Of a DNA stretch of 64,000 nt, positions 38,263 through 50,973 are shown one piece after another. Made by a program: the position numbers and the translations under genes. The stretch is from Syntrophobacteraceae bacterium (GTDB lineage: Bacteria > Desulfobacterota > Syntrophobacteria > Syntrophobacterales > Syntrophobacteraceae). Each line of letters opens with the position of its first letter. The stretch's first letter is position 1. The stretch is from contig JALOPI010000009.1 in assembly GCA_025453975.1 (NCBI GenBank), forward strand, positions 58,187 to 122,186, in the 5' to 3' direction. The notes beneath the pieces were generated by a model, which saw only the letters and a program-made list of their open reading frames with translations, had not been told where the DNA came from and did no database searches.

Positions 38263-38664
38263 TGCGCACGATCCTTCCCTTTGAATGGCCAACGCTCCTG
38301 GACCGTCGCCTCCATGGAACCGATCGCCATGGGCCACCGGAGCACCGGGCTCCGCCGCATGCGGACGGGTCGGACTCGTGGGCCGCGCGTCCATCCGCCC
38401 CAGGCCAAGCCCGACCAGCCTCCAGCATCTTAGGCCCAAGCTTCGATGATTACAACCTTACACACCGCGCCTGCAGCATGCCGGGAACAAAAGGTTTCAT
38501 CTCAAGGGCTCTTCGAGCTATATTTAAAAGGATGCTCAGAGGCGGCGGGGTCACACGCGGAAGTGGATAGACCCTCTCGACCTCGAGCTGGATCACCGGA
38601 TCGATGACACACCGACCAGGCGATTCCGTATGGACCATTCCAGACCTTCCGGGGGCATCCAGAT
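38263..38664. other. Gene-free divergent region before the PEP-synthase-like gene
   Basis: About 400 bases without a gene. An AT-rich TATATTTAAAA stretch at 38519-38529 stands out in this composition and could be the -10 region of a rightward promoter, but no good -35 box is placed correctly. Confidence 0.4.
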
Positions 38665-41313
38665 ATGATCGCTCGACTGAATATTCTAGGCTTCTTCAAA
38701 CGCATCCGTCCCCAAGCACCCAGGAAGGATCTCGCCGGCCTGTTCCGGGCAAAGTACGATCAGTTCAAGCAGCTGCTGGACTCCAACGCGGAGCTTTCCA
38801 AGATCATCACCGACATCGAGGAGAAGCTCACGGGCCACCAGATCTTTGGAATGGCCTACGTTCGATCCCAGTCCGCCCGCGCCGTTTTCTACACCCTTCG
38901 CATGGTGAGCAGTCTCAACGCCCTTTCAGGCGCCCGATATCGACGGCTCCTCGAGGTTGTCGACGAGATCAATGGGAGGATCAAGGGAATCCTGGAGGAC
39001 CGGAAGGAGATCGAGCTCAAGGACTGGGTTCTCCCCTACTCCAGCATCACCAAGGACATGGTCGACTGGGTAGGGGGCAAGAACGCCAACCTGGGAGAAG
39101 TGCTCAACCGGGTGCGGCTTCCCATCCCCGAGGGATTCGCCATCACCACGGTGGCCTTCAACCACTTCATGACGGCCAATGATCTCACCGATGAGATCGA
39201 CAAGCAGAAGATGGCCCTGGACCCCGCCAACCCCGAAAGCGTGAACATGGCGAGCGAGGAGATCCAGCGGCTCATCATCTCCGCTCCTGTCCCGGAAGAG
39301 CTGGCCCAAGCCATTCTCGATGCCTATGACGCCATGATGAAGAGGCTTCGGGCCCGAAACGACCGTGACACCGAAATCCAGGTTTCCCTCCGCAGCAGCG
39401 CCATAGGGGAGGACAGCGAGCTTTCCTTTGCCGGCCAGTACCTGTCCGTCTTGAACGTTCCCAGGGATCGCCTCGTCCAGACTTATAAATTCATCATCGC
39501 CAGCCTTTATACACCGAGAGCGATATCTTACCGTCTCAGCAAAGGCATTCGCGACGAAGACATCGCCATGAGCGTGGCCTGTCTCGAGATGATCGAATCC
39601 GTGGCCAGTGGCGTGGTGTACTCGCACCATCCTTTCAATCCCGACGAAGACCGGATCCTCATCAACGGGGTTTGGGGTCTCGGACCCTACGCCGTGGACG
39701 GCGTGGTCACTCCGGACAGCTTCACGGTGTGCAAGGGCGCCGACCCCCGGATTGTCGAGCGCTGCCTTTCCTGCAAGCCGGTGCAGCTGGTCACCAATCC
39801 CCAGGGGGGACTCATCGAAATGCCCGTACCCGGAGATATGCAGGAGTGCTCCTGCCTTTCCGATGTGCAGGCCTGCGCCCTGGCCGGTTTCGCCCAGCGC
39901 CTGGAGGAGCATTACGGACATCCCCAGGACATGGAATGGGCCCTGGACCGCGACGGAAGGTTGTTCGTTCTTCAGACCAGGCCCCTTCACGTGGAAGGCT
40001 CCGGAGCGTCGGGACCGATCCCCAGGCCCATCGTGGGCTCCGGTCCGGCACCGATCATCGAGAATGCCGCCATCGCCGCTCCGGGGGTTGGGTGCGGCCC
40101 TGCCTACCAGGTGACCTCCGACGAGGGCCTTTCTGAGTTTCCCGAAGGGGCCGTCCTCGTCGCCAGGCATTCGTCCCCCAAGTTCGTGGTGGTCATGGGG
40201 AAAGCTCAGGCCATCATCGCCGATTCCGGAAGCGTCACGGGCCACATGGCGTCCCTCTCACGGGAGTTCGGTGTTCCCACGCTGCTCAATGCCCGGAATG
40301 CCATGGCATCCATCCCCACCGGCATGGAAGTGACGGTGGACGGGTTTACGGGGAGGGTCTACCCGGGCCGGGTGGAAGAGCTCCTGGTCTATCAGAAGCC
40401 CCGGGAGACCCACATGAAGGGAACGCCCGTCTATGGAACCCTCAAACAGATCGCGGAGGCGATCGTTCCCTTGCGCCTGGTGGACCCCAAATCCGCCACC
40501 TTCAACGCCGAGCACTGCAAATCCCTGCATGATGTCATGCGCCTGGTTCACGAGCTCTCCTATTCGGAGATGTTCCAGATCAGCGACGTGGTCTCCGCCG
40601 AGGAAGGCCACGCTGTCAGGCTCGACGCTCCCATCCCCCTGGACCTGAGGGTCATCGATCTCGGGGGAGGACTCGACAATGTCCGCCCGAACGCACGCAA
40701 GATCAAGGTCAAACAGGTCGCCTCCGCTCCCTTCAAGGCGCTCCTCAAGGGAATGCTCATGGAAGAGCTGCGATACCATCGACCCCGTCCCGTGGAGATC
40801 GGCGGATTCCTCTCCGTCATGAGCGAACAGATGCTCACCAACACCTACGGCGCGGAAAGATTCGGCGATCGAAGCTACGCCATCGTTTCTGACAAGTATT
40901 TGAATTTCAGCTCCCGCGTGGGCTATCACTACGGCATCCTGGATTCCTACTGCGGGCAGACCATCAACAAGAACTATGTCAGTTTTTCGTTCAAGGGCGG
41001 CGCCGCCGATGATGTGAGGCGCAACCGCCGGGCGCGAGCCATCGCCCTGATCCTCAAGGAGCTGGGCTTCAGCGTCGAGGTCATGGGAGACCGCGTGGAC
41101 GCCAAGTTCCAGAAGTACCCCGCGGAGGAGATCGAGGAGAAGCTGGACCATCTGGGACGGCTGCTGCTCTTCACGCGGCAGATGGACATGCTGATGCATA
41201 GCGAGGCCAGCGTGACCGCCATCGCCAGAGCTTTTCTGGCGGGGGATTACGGGCTGGAAGGAAAGGCCGGGCCAGAGGCCGCGGCACCGGTCACCAGGGA
41301 GCTGCCCACTTGA
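38665..41313 (+). CDS. PEP synthase/PPDK-like phosphotransferase with a non-standard C-terminus
   Basis: A protein of 882 residues. After an N-terminal helical extension (about 1-120) comes a pyruvate/PEP-binding ATP-grasp-type domain (about 120-450): GGKNANLGEVLNRV, then IQVSLRSSAIGEDSELSFAGQY and the closing MEWALDRDGRLFVLQTRPL. The mobile phosphohistidine domain follows (about 480-570), with DSGSVTGHMASLSREFGVPTL holding the catalytic His. The TIM-barrel PEP/pyruvate domain with its usual motifs is not recognisable; the last 300 residues, with DLGGGLDNVRP and IGGFLSVMSEQ, look unlike it. The first two steps of phosphoryl transfer are therefore predicted, but the final acceptor may not be pyruvate. 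A GGGGG sequence lies near the ATG. Confidence 0.8.
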   Translation: MIARLNILGFFKRIRPQAPRKDLAGLFRAKYDQFKQLLDSNAELSKIITDIEEKLTGHQIFGMAYVRSQSARAVFYTLRMVSSLNALSGARYRRLLEVVDEINGRIKGILEDRKEIELKDWVLPYSSITKDMVDWVGGKNANLGEVLNRVRLPIPEGFAITTVAFNHFMTANDLTDEIDKQKMALDPANPESVNMASEEIQRLIISAPVPEELAQAILDAYDAMMKRLRARNDRDTEIQVSLRSSAIGEDSELSFAGQYLSVLNVPRDRLVQTYKFIIASLYTPRAISYRLSKGIRDEDIAMSVACLEMIESVASGVVYSHHPFNPDEDRILINGVWGLGPYAVDGVVTPDSFTVCKGADPRIVERCLSCKPVQLVTNPQGGLIEMPVPGDMQECSCLSDVQACALAGFAQRLEEHYGHPQDMEWALDRDGRLFVLQTRPLHVEGSGASGPIPRPIVGSGPAPIIENAAIAAPGVGCGPAYQVTSDEGLSEFPEGAVLVARHSSPKFVVVMGKAQAIIADSGSVTGHMASLSREFGVPTLLNARNAMASIPTGMEVTVDGFTGRVYPGRVEELLVYQKPRETHMKGTPVYGTLKQIAEAIVPLRLVDPKSATFNAEHCKSLHDVMRLVHELSYSEMFQISDVVSAEEGHAVRLDAPIPLDLRVIDLGGGLDNVRPNARKIKVKQVASAPFKALLKGMLMEELRYHRPRPVEIGGFLSVMSEQMLTNTYGAERFGDRSYAIVSDKYLNFSSRVGYHYGILDSYCGQTINKNYVSFSFKGGAADDVRRNRRARAIALILKELGFSVEVMGDRVDAKFQKYPAEEIEEKLDHLGRLLLFTRQMDMLMHSEASVTAIARAFLAGDYGLEGKAGPEAAAPVTRELPT

Positions 41314-41795
41314 TGAGCTTCCGCGTTTGAGGGATGAAGGATCCCGCGGGGGGAGAGGGTGGGAAGCCGGACGTTTTTTGTCTGGGCGCTGGATCCGCCC
41401 GGCTTCCCTGGGATGGAAAGGAGGCAGCCTGGTAAAGAGCAAATGCAGTGCCAATTTGAGTCGCCCGGCATTCCTGTTCCGCCCCCGACCCATCCCCATG
41501 GGCATCGAGGGCCAAAACCCTCCTTTCCGCGAATCGCGCGGGGGTAAGACCTTTCGCCCCCGCAAACGGTTGCCACGGAATTTTGACTGCGTGTAAGAGC
41601 CCGTGAAAATGAAGTTGTTCGACCTTATCGAGGGTGACCGTTGAGTGATCCCTTGGCCGGCAGCCGGCATTGGTACTTTGTCACCACCAGTCATTTTATT
41701 GACAGACGTGACGACCTCGGGGCGATTGCTTCAACCGTCGAGCCACTTTCAAGGGCTGGTCATCCGCCAATCCACCCCCATGATCTCCATGGTCC
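41314..41795. other. Gene-free stretch with a large inverted repeat
   Basis: About 480 bases between convergent genes. It contains the 10-bp inverted repeat at 41361-41408. A 64-codon frame at 41644-41835 lacks a ribosome binding site and is not called. Confidence 0.45.
41361..41408. terminator. Inverted repeat downstream of the PEP-synthase-like gene
   Basis: GGGAAGCCGG (41361-41370) pairs perfectly with CCGGCTTCCC (41399-41408) around a 28-base interval. That interval includes a T6 run and a small GGCG/CGCC hairpin. It lies 47 bases after the stop codon and could end the transcript or protect its 3' end, but the layout is not a classic terminator. Confidence 0.35.
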
Positions 41796-42119
41796 TCAAG
41801 CCGTCCTGGCGATGATGCTTCCAGGAGGCACATGAGGTTCCGTGGTTGGCGCCTGCAGCGCCTGCAGGCCCCTCAGCATCTGGAGGAGGCTGGATGCGCT
41901 GCTCTGCCGCATGTCGAGGGCTGTTTTGAAGAGCGAGACCTGGGCCTGGAGCATAACCTCCGCAGTCTCCCCCTGCGATTGGATGATCTCCGAAACCTGC
42001 TCCAGCAGCTCCCGGGAGCCGCCGGCACCGGCTTGGGCAGCGCCGGGCACCGGAGCCCCGTCACCCATCCGTGGTGGAGCCTGCGTGAAGGCTCCTTGAC
42101 TGGATACCGCACCGATCAT
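41796..42119 (-). CDS. Small YjfB-like putative motility protein
   Basis: A 107-residue protein with a Gly/Ala/Pro-rich N-terminal half and a helical C-terminal half. The helix QVSLFKTALDMRQSSASSLLQML resembles the YjfB family of short motility-associated proteins, where VSxxxLKxAxDxQ is typical. AGGAGA lies six bases upstream of the ATG at 42119. No flagellar genes are in the window, so the role stays open. It is transcribed away from the ABC-F gene and converges on the PEP-synthase-like gene. Confidence 0.55.
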   Translation of the reverse strand: MIGAVSSQGAFTQAPPRMGDGAPVPGAAQAGAGGSRELLEQVSEIIQSQGETAEVMLQAQVSLFKTALDMRQSSASSLLQMLRGLQALQAPTTEPHVPPGSIIARTA

Positions 42120-42450
42120 GGCCGTCTCCTGATGCAAACCATTTCACTGGTTGGATTCCAAAGGCCGAGCGCGGAGATCGTGCTCCCCGGAAAAGCTTTT
42201 CACCCCTCATCCGAGGATCCGTCCGGCTCATGTATTCATGACACGCTCACAGGACACTATCGGCACGTGCCCGGCCATTCATCAGGTCGAAGACTTTCTT
42301 CATTGTGCCCCGTGCCCTGAATCGCCATAGAGACGTGGGGATGGACGCGGGGGCCGACGCAGCACGCCCCGCCCGCGCCTCTCAGTGGGAATTTCAGCCG
42401 GGAGCCACCGTCCCCAGGAGGCTCCCCACCATCGGAAAGGTTCTCTGGTC
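42120..42450. other. Gene-free divergent region before the ABC-F gene
   Basis: About 330 bases. No credible gene, repeat or clear promoter was found. Confidence 0.45.
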
Positions 42451-44271
42451 ATGGCGCTCATCGGCTTGAGGGACATCCATGTGGGCTTTGGCGGACCATC
42501 GCTCCTCGACGGCGTGAGCCTTCACATCGAGGCGGGAGAGCGGGTCTGTCTCGTAGGGCGCAATGGGGCCGGCAAAACAACTCTCCTGCGGATCCTGGCC
42601 GCGGAAGTCCAGCCGGACGCGGGACGTGTCGTCCGCCAGCCAGGGCTCCGCACCGCCATCCTCCACCAGGAGGTGCCTCAGGATATTCAAGGACCATCTT
42701 TTGACGTCGTGGCGTCGGGCCTCCCCCTGCCCGCCAGCGGCGAAGACCGTGCCACGGGGAATGCCGGTTGGCGCCGGCAGCACCAGGTGGAAAAGATCCT
42801 GTCACGCCTGGGCCTCGCCCCTGACCTGCCATTCCAGGCCCTGTCATCGGGGCTCAAGCGGAGGGTTCTTCTGGCCAGGGCCCTCGTCGCCGATCCGGAC
42901 CTGCTGCTCCTGGACGAGCCCACCAATCACCTGGATATCGAGGCCATTGCCTGGATGGAGGATTTCCTGCTGCGATTCGCCGGAGCCATCGTGCTCGTGA
43001 CCCACGACCGGATGTTCGTGAGCCGGCTTGCCACACGTATCGTGGAGCTGGATCGTGGCAAGCTTCTGGACTGGGCCTGCGACTACAAAACCTTCCTGGA
43101 ACGGCGGGCGGCGGCTCTGGCCGCGGAAACGGAGCAGTGGACTCAGTTTGACAAGAAGCTGGCGCGGGAGGAGACCTGGATCCGCCAGGGCATCAAGGCA
43201 AGGCGTACGCGGAACGAAGGAAGAGTCCGGGCCCTCGAAGCCATGCGACAGGCTCGACGTGACCGACGTCCCCGCGGGGGATCCGCCCGTCTGCGGGCTC
43301 AGGACGTCGTTTCCTCGGGTAAAGTCGTCATAGAGGCATCGAACGTGGATTTCTCCTTCGAGACCGGGGCACCCCTTATCCAGCGTTTCTCGACGCTCAT
43401 CCTGCGCGGAGACAAGGTGGGGATCATGGGGCCCAACGGTGCGGGGAAAACCACCCTGCTGCGAATCCTCCTGGGGGAGCTGCCTCCTCGCGCAGGGCAG
43501 GTGCGCCACGGTGCGCATCTCGAAATCGCCTACTTCGATCAGCTTCGCGAGCAGCTCGACGGGGAAAAATCCGTCATCGAGAACGTCGGCGAGGGAAACG
43601 ATACCATCCTTTTCAACGGCAAGCCCCGCCACATCGTGGGCTATCTACAGGACTTCCTCTTCACACCCGAGCGTGCCAGGACGCCCGTCCGGATCCTTTC
43701 GGGCGGCGAGCGCAACCGGCTGCTCCTGGCCCGCCTGTTCACCAGGCCGTTCAACGTCCTGGTCATGGACGAGCCGACCAACGATCTCGACACCGACACC
43801 CTCGAGCTCCTGGAGGAGCTGCTCCTGGACTTTGAGGGCACCCTGCTGCTGGTGAGCCACGATCGAGCCTTTCTCAACAACGTGGTGACCAGCACCCTGG
43901 TCCTCGAAGGCGACGGCCGGGCGGGCGAATACGTCGGCGGTTATGACGACTGGCTCCGCCAGCGAGCCCCAACGGCCTCCGCCATCACGAAAAAGAGATC
44001 GCAGCGGCCTGAGCCCAGGGAAACCCAGACCCAGCCAAGACGGTCACTGAGCTACAGGGAGCAGATAGAGCTGGAAGCACTCCCCGGGCGCATCGAAGCC
44101 ATGGAGTCGGAGCAGAAGACTCTTTACGATGCGATGTCCCAGGCGTGCTTTTACCAGAAACCGGGAACCGAGATCGCGGAGGCCAGGAACAGGCTGGATC
44201 GGTTGGAAAGGGACCTGGATGAAGCCTATGGGCGATGGGAAGCCCTCGAGGCCATCAAGACTGGTGGCTAG
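42451..44271 (+). CDS. ABC-F family ATPase, Uup-like
   Basis: A 606-residue soluble ATPase with two ABC cassettes and no membrane helices, so it acts on ribosomes or DNA rather than as a transporter. Cassette 1 has GRNGAGKTT, the signature SSGLKRRVLLARAL and LLLDEPTNHLD. Cassette 2 has GPNGAGKTT, LSGGERNRLLLARLF and LVMDEPTNDLD. The linker between them (about 235-290) is charged and helical, and a C-terminal coiled coil (about 530-606) matches the Uup subgroup, which affects ribosome assembly and transposon excision. The start at 42451 follows AAAGG at 12 bases; the frame to 42385 is not homologous. Confidence 0.88.
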   Translation: MALIGLRDIHVGFGGPSLLDGVSLHIEAGERVCLVGRNGAGKTTLLRILAAEVQPDAGRVVRQPGLRTAILHQEVPQDIQGPSFDVVASGLPLPASGEDRATGNAGWRRQHQVEKILSRLGLAPDLPFQALSSGLKRRVLLARALVADPDLLLLDEPTNHLDIEAIAWMEDFLLRFAGAIVLVTHDRMFVSRLATRIVELDRGKLLDWACDYKTFLERRAAALAAETEQWTQFDKKLAREETWIRQGIKARRTRNEGRVRALEAMRQARRDRRPRGGSARLRAQDVVSSGKVVIEASNVDFSFETGAPLIQRFSTLILRGDKVGIMGPNGAGKTTLLRILLGELPPRAGQVRHGAHLEIAYFDQLREQLDGEKSVIENVGEGNDTILFNGKPRHIVGYLQDFLFTPERARTPVRILSGGERNRLLLARLFTRPFNVLVMDEPTNDLDTDTLELLEELLLDFEGTLLLVSHDRAFLNNVVTSTLVLEGDGRAGEYVGGYDDWLRQRAPTASAITKKRSQRPEPRETQTQPRRSLSYREQIELEALPGRIEAMESEQKTLYDAMSQACFYQKPGTEIAEARNRLDRLERDLDEAYGRWEALEAIKTGG

Positions 44272-44320
44272 ATGGTTCCGGCCCTGGCGCGGCGAGGGTG
44301 TCCAGGGGGCGATCCACGCT

Positions 44321-45124
44321 TCATCGGGAAACGTCCAGATCGCTGATCATCATGTGGCCTTCCTTGTTCTTGATGGCCTTGAACCAGCCCTTCTTTTCAA
44401 ACTCTTTCGCCAGGCTGGCCATTTTCTTGTAGCCCGTGTTCTTGATCTTGAAGGATTTGTCCAGCTGCCGCATCTTATTGGCAATGACCGTCAACTGATG
44501 CTCCTCGCTGGGATCCAGGCTCACCAGCACACGCTTGAAAAGCTCCTCGGCGGTCTTGTCCTTGGTGCTCTCCCCTTCCTCCTCCGGGGAGACGTGCTTC
44601 TCATCCACCGCCGCTGCCCCCTTCTTGGGCCTGACCGTTTTCTTCTCTTTGCGCGGCGGAGCCTTCTGCGGATGCGGAAGCTCCATGATGTTGTCGGTGC
44701 AGCTCGTGAAAATCGGCCGCTGGGCGTCGTCCGCCTGGGTGATGAGCCAGACCTCCTTGCCGTATTTCCTCAGGAGATCCATGATGACCGAGAAATCGGA
44801 ATCGCGGGTGACGAAGACGAACCGGTCGATGGAGGGTTTTTCGAGATAGAGCTTCTCAAAGGCATTGAGGCTGATGATCAGGTCGGCGCGGTTCTTCTTG
44901 CCGGAAATGTGCGGGGCTTCCCGGATGTCGAAATTGTGATTGATCAGCTGTTCCCGAAGCTTGGCGATGGAATTGGTGTGTCCGCAGGCAAACTTCACGG
45001 CGAACACATATTCTTCGGGATCCTCCCGGTCCTCTTCCAGAATGATGTCTTGAAGCATCTTGTCCAGGTTCAAGATTCCGGCAACGTTTTCAAGATCTAT
45101 GTAAACTGCTATGAATTTCCGCAT
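44321..45124 (-). CDS. NYN-LOTUS protein (LabA-like PIN-fold nuclease plus OST-HTH)
   Basis: A 267-residue protein. The N-terminal NYN domain (about 1-150) has the conserved acidic residues in YIDLENVAG (Asp10), NRADLIISL and VTRDSDFSVIMD, expected to bind metal and cut RNA. A charged linker (about 150-195) rich in Lys and Pro follows. The C-terminal helical segment (about 195-267, with LVSLDPSEEHQLTVIANKM and GYKKMASLAKEFEKKGWF) fits the OST-HTH/LOTUS fold. Bacterial LabA-type proteins have this arrangement and are thought to act on RNA. The start at 45124 has GGAGAGC upstream. No partner is evident. Confidence 0.82.
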   Translation of the reverse strand: MRKFIAVYIDLENVAGILNLDKMLQDIILEEDREDPEEYVFAVKFACGHTNSIAKLREQLINHNFDIREAPHISGKKNRADLIISLNAFEKLYLEKPSIDRFVFVTRDSDFSVIMDLLRKYGKEVWLITQADDAQRPIFTSCTDNIMELPHPQKAPPRKEKKTVRPKKGAAAVDEKHVSPEEEGESTKDKTAEELFKRVLVSLDPSEEHQLTVIANKMRQLDKSFKIKNTGYKKMASLAKEFEKKGWFKAIKNKEGHMMISDLDVSR

Positions 45125-45380
45125 ACCAAAGCTCTCCGCGTGAAACTGAGTGAGCGCACCCGGCACTCCCGGCAGGGTGTCCGCCATCCATCATGGGCTG
45201 CCCATCCCGGTGCAGCGGAAGGACATGCATTTGAGCTTATCATGACTCCGGGAGAAATGGTGCACTTTGTGGCGAATCCTTGCCACCGGACCACAAGCTT
45301 TCTGAAAACCAGCGGGTGAGCAGGCCGGCCCGGAAGTCACCGGCTCACCGCCCAGTGCTCAACCTTGCAGGGAGCCGACC

Positions 45381-46321
45381 ATGGGAATTTCCCCGTCCCC
45401 TTCCCCCAAGCCCGTCATCCTCATTGCCCTCGGCGGCAACGCCCTCATCCGCAAGGGAGAGGAGGGCACCATTTCGGACCAGCTGGAGAATCTCAGGATC
45501 CCCCTCAGCCAGATTGCCAGACTGACGAGACGATATCGGATCGTCATCACCCATGGAAACGGACCCCAGGTGGGCCACCTGCTCCTTCAGCAGGAATGCT
45601 GTCCCTCCCTGCCGCGACTGCCCCTGGAAATCCTGGTGGCCCAGACCCAGGGCCAGATCGGCTACATGATCGAATCCACCCTGGACAATGAGCTCATGGG
45701 CCTCGGTCTCGACGGCGAGCAGCTTCTCATCAGTGTTTTGAGCTACGTGGTCGTGGGCGCAAGCGACCCGGCCTTTGATAACCCGACCAAGCCCATCGGT
45801 CCGGCCTTCTCAGCGGACGAAGCCCTGACCCTCCCTTATCCCACCGTGTGGACGCCCAAGGGCTACCGGCGCGTCGTGGCCTCCCCCAAGCCCCTCGACA
45901 TTGTGGAAAAACGGGAGATCCGGAAGCTCATCGAAATGGGCTTCCTGGTCATCGCATGCGGGGGTGGGGGCATTCCCGTGGTCAGGGAGCGGCGTGGCTT
46001 TCATGGCGTGGACGCCGTCATCGACAAGGATCTGGCCAGCGCGGTGCTGGCCAGGGAACTGGAGGCCGAGATGCTCATCATCGCCACCGACGTGCCGGGC
46101 GTGGCCCTCTCCCTGGGACTTCCAGGCCAGAGGTTCCTGGACCGGTTGACTCCCGTCGAGGCGGCCCGCCTCATGGAGGCGGGCGAGCTCCCCGAGGGGT
46201 CCATGAAGCCCAAGGTTCAGGCCGTCTGCGATTTCGTGGAGGCAACGGGCAGGCGAGCGGTCATCTGCGACATTGGAGACATCGAGCGGGCCCTGTCCGG
46301 CGATGCGGGCACCCAGGTCAC

Positions 46322-46328
<7 letters not shown>
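45381..46328 (+). CDS. arcC: Carbamate kinase ArcC
   Basis: This enzyme makes ATP from carbamoyl phosphate and ADP, or runs in reverse. The 315-residue protein shows the amino-acid-kinase fold with ALGGNALIRKGEEGT at the N-terminus, THGNGPQVGHLLLQ, then IACGGGGIPVV and the KDLASAVLARELEAEMLIIATDV segment with GSMKPKVQAVCDFVE near the end, all typical of carbamate kinases. Neither arcA nor arcB is nearby, so arginine deiminase fermentation is not supported; purine or urea-related carbamoyl phosphate is an alternative. It overlaps the end of the hybrid kinase on the other strand by 7 bases. GGGAG precedes the ATG. Confidence 0.93.
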
Positions 46329-49231
<2,903 letters not shown>

Positions 49232-49783
49232 CACATCCTTTTGAAATGACGGGTCTCGAAAGATCGAGAACGATGCCGTGATGAGCAGACGAGCTCAGGG
49301 TTCCTATACTTTTTGAACTCTATACCAGATACCCCCAAGGACTGAAAGAGGAATGCTCGCGGGAGCGGCTCCGGGCCCCGTCGTACCCGCTCGACATGCG
49401 CGCGCTTCATTAAAAGGACACGGTTCGGCCATGTCTCCCCGCGCTGGACGTACCGCAGCCAGTTGCCCAGCTGGATTTGTGCTTCGCCTTTGTCGACATT
49501 TGACCCACGCGGACCGGCGGTGACGGGCGGGCCGCGAAAGACATTGACCCGGCGCTCAGGCAGAGCGTATTTAGATCCGCGGGTCGGCTTCATAGGTTTC
49601 CCACCCGGGGAGTCAAGGGGCTGCCGCCGCTGGCTGCCGGGTGTCGTCCTCCCGAGGAAACGGGGCGTGGAAGCTGGCGCCCCGGACCCGCAATGAAGCC
49701 CGATGGGGGATCAAGATCGGGCGCCCCCTGGTGGGCCGCCTCGCGAAGAAAGAAGCGTGGAGCGTGAAGAGACCGTCGAGCCC
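49232..49783. other. Gene-free divergent region between the hybrid kinase and lpxK
   Basis: About 550 bases. A 6-bp hairpin (TCTCGA / TCGAGA, 49254-49269) lies 22 bases upstream of the kinase ATG. Frames from 49703 and on the minus strand look non-coding. Confidence 0.45.
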
Positions 49784-50929
49784 ATGAAAACATCACCCTG
49801 GTCCCACAAGACCTCCAGCCTGCGGCAATTCTGGAGCACCCGGCTGATTCAAAGCTGGCTCGCCCCCGAAAGCGCGCCCCTCCCCGCTCTTTTAGGAACA
49901 TCGCTCCAACTGGCCGAGAGCTTGTACCTCCGCGGGCTCGCCCGGGACCAGCATCTGGCGATCCGGCGAGCCCGAAGGCTTCCGGCCTTCGTCATCAGCG
50001 TGGGGAACCTCACGGTGGGGGGGACGGGCAAAACCCCCTTCACGCTGTGGCTGGCGGGCCATCTGGCCGGCCGGGGGCTCCGCGTGGCCGTTCTGAGCCG
50101 CGGCTACGGCCGCCGAGGGGACGAGATCGCCCTGGCTCCCGCAACGGGGGCGACCTCGGTCCTGTCCCGTCTTTACGGCGATGAGCCGGTGCTCATGGCC
50201 CGCAAGCTCTCCCCCATTCCCATATGGACGGGAAGAGACCGTTACCGGGCCGGACTTGAGGCGATCCGCCACTCTCACGCGGAGGTGATCATCCTGGATG
50301 ACGGCTTCCAGCACCGGGCCCTTCACCGGGACCTGGACCTGGTCCTGATGGACGCCCACCACCCCTTCGGCAACGGTCATGCGCTGCCTCTGGGGCCCCT
50401 CCGGGAGCCGGTGAGCCACCTGGAGCGTGCCTCGGCATTCCTTCTGACCCGGGCGGACGACCCGGACCGAACGGCAGCCACTCGTCTCCTGTTGAAGGAG
50501 CGATTCCCGGGCAAGCCCATATTCGCGTGCACTCATCGACTGACGGAGCTGTGCTCCGGGGCGGATCCCACCGCCATTCCCCTGGGCAGGCTGGAAAGGG
50601 AGCCCGCGGGAGCCTTCGCCGGCATCGCTCGCCCGGAATCCTTTTTCGACGCCTTGCGCTCCAGAGGAATCAGCGTCAAGCGCCAGTGGGCCTTCCCGGA
50701 TCACCACGTGTACGGGCCGCGGGACGTCGATGCCATTTTTGAAGGCATCCGGCACGACGCCCTGCGCTGGCTCATCACTACCGAAAAGGATTTCGTTAGG
50801 CTCCCCCCCTGGCTCCAGTCCGTCACTCTCGCGGTGGGTCTCGAGCTGGAATTCGCCTCGGACCTTCCCTCGCTCCAGGCGGCCATCAACCTCGCCCTCG
50901 CGAGGGGGCCCATCGGGTCCCGGCCATGA
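49784..50929 (+). CDS. lpxK: Tetraacyldisaccharide 4'-kinase LpxK
   Basis: LpxK phosphorylates the 4' position of the lipid A precursor, the sixth step of the Raetz pathway. The 381-residue product starts with a membrane-associated helix region, then the Walker A motif [22 protein letters not shown] and [20 protein letters not shown], all signatures of Lpx[11 protein letters not shown] is near the C-terminus. It proves that the cell makes lipid A and has a Gram-negative outer membrane. Other lpx genes are not adjacent. The start at 49784 fits the family N-terminus, although the ribosome binding site is weak. Confidence 0.94.
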   Translation: MKTSPWSHKTSSLRQFWSTRLIQSWLAPESAPLPALLGTSLQLAESLYLRGLARDQHLAIRRARRLPAFVISVGNLTVGGTGKTPFTLWLAGHLAGRGLRVAVLSRGYGRRGDEIALAPATGATSVLSRLYGDEPVLMARKLSPIPIWTGRDRYRAGLEAIRHSHAEVIILDDGFQHRALHRDLDLVLMDAHHPFGNGHALPLGPLREPVSHLERASAFLLTRADDPDRTAATRLLLKERFPGKPIFACTHRLTELCSGADPTAIPLGRLEREPAGAFAGIARPESFFDALRSRGISVKRQWAFPDHHVYGPRDVDAIFEGIRHDALRWLITTEKDFVRLPPWLQSVTLAVGLELEFASDLPSLQAAINLALARGPIGSRP

Positions 50930-50973
50930 AGCCCCCGGAATCGCCCCCATCACACCCGAGATGACCATCCGCG

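Noticed and set aside
41644..41835. A 64-codon open frame between the PEP-synthase-like and YjfB-like genes
   Set aside because: No ribosome binding site, overlaps the end of a better gene, and its composition is not protein-like.
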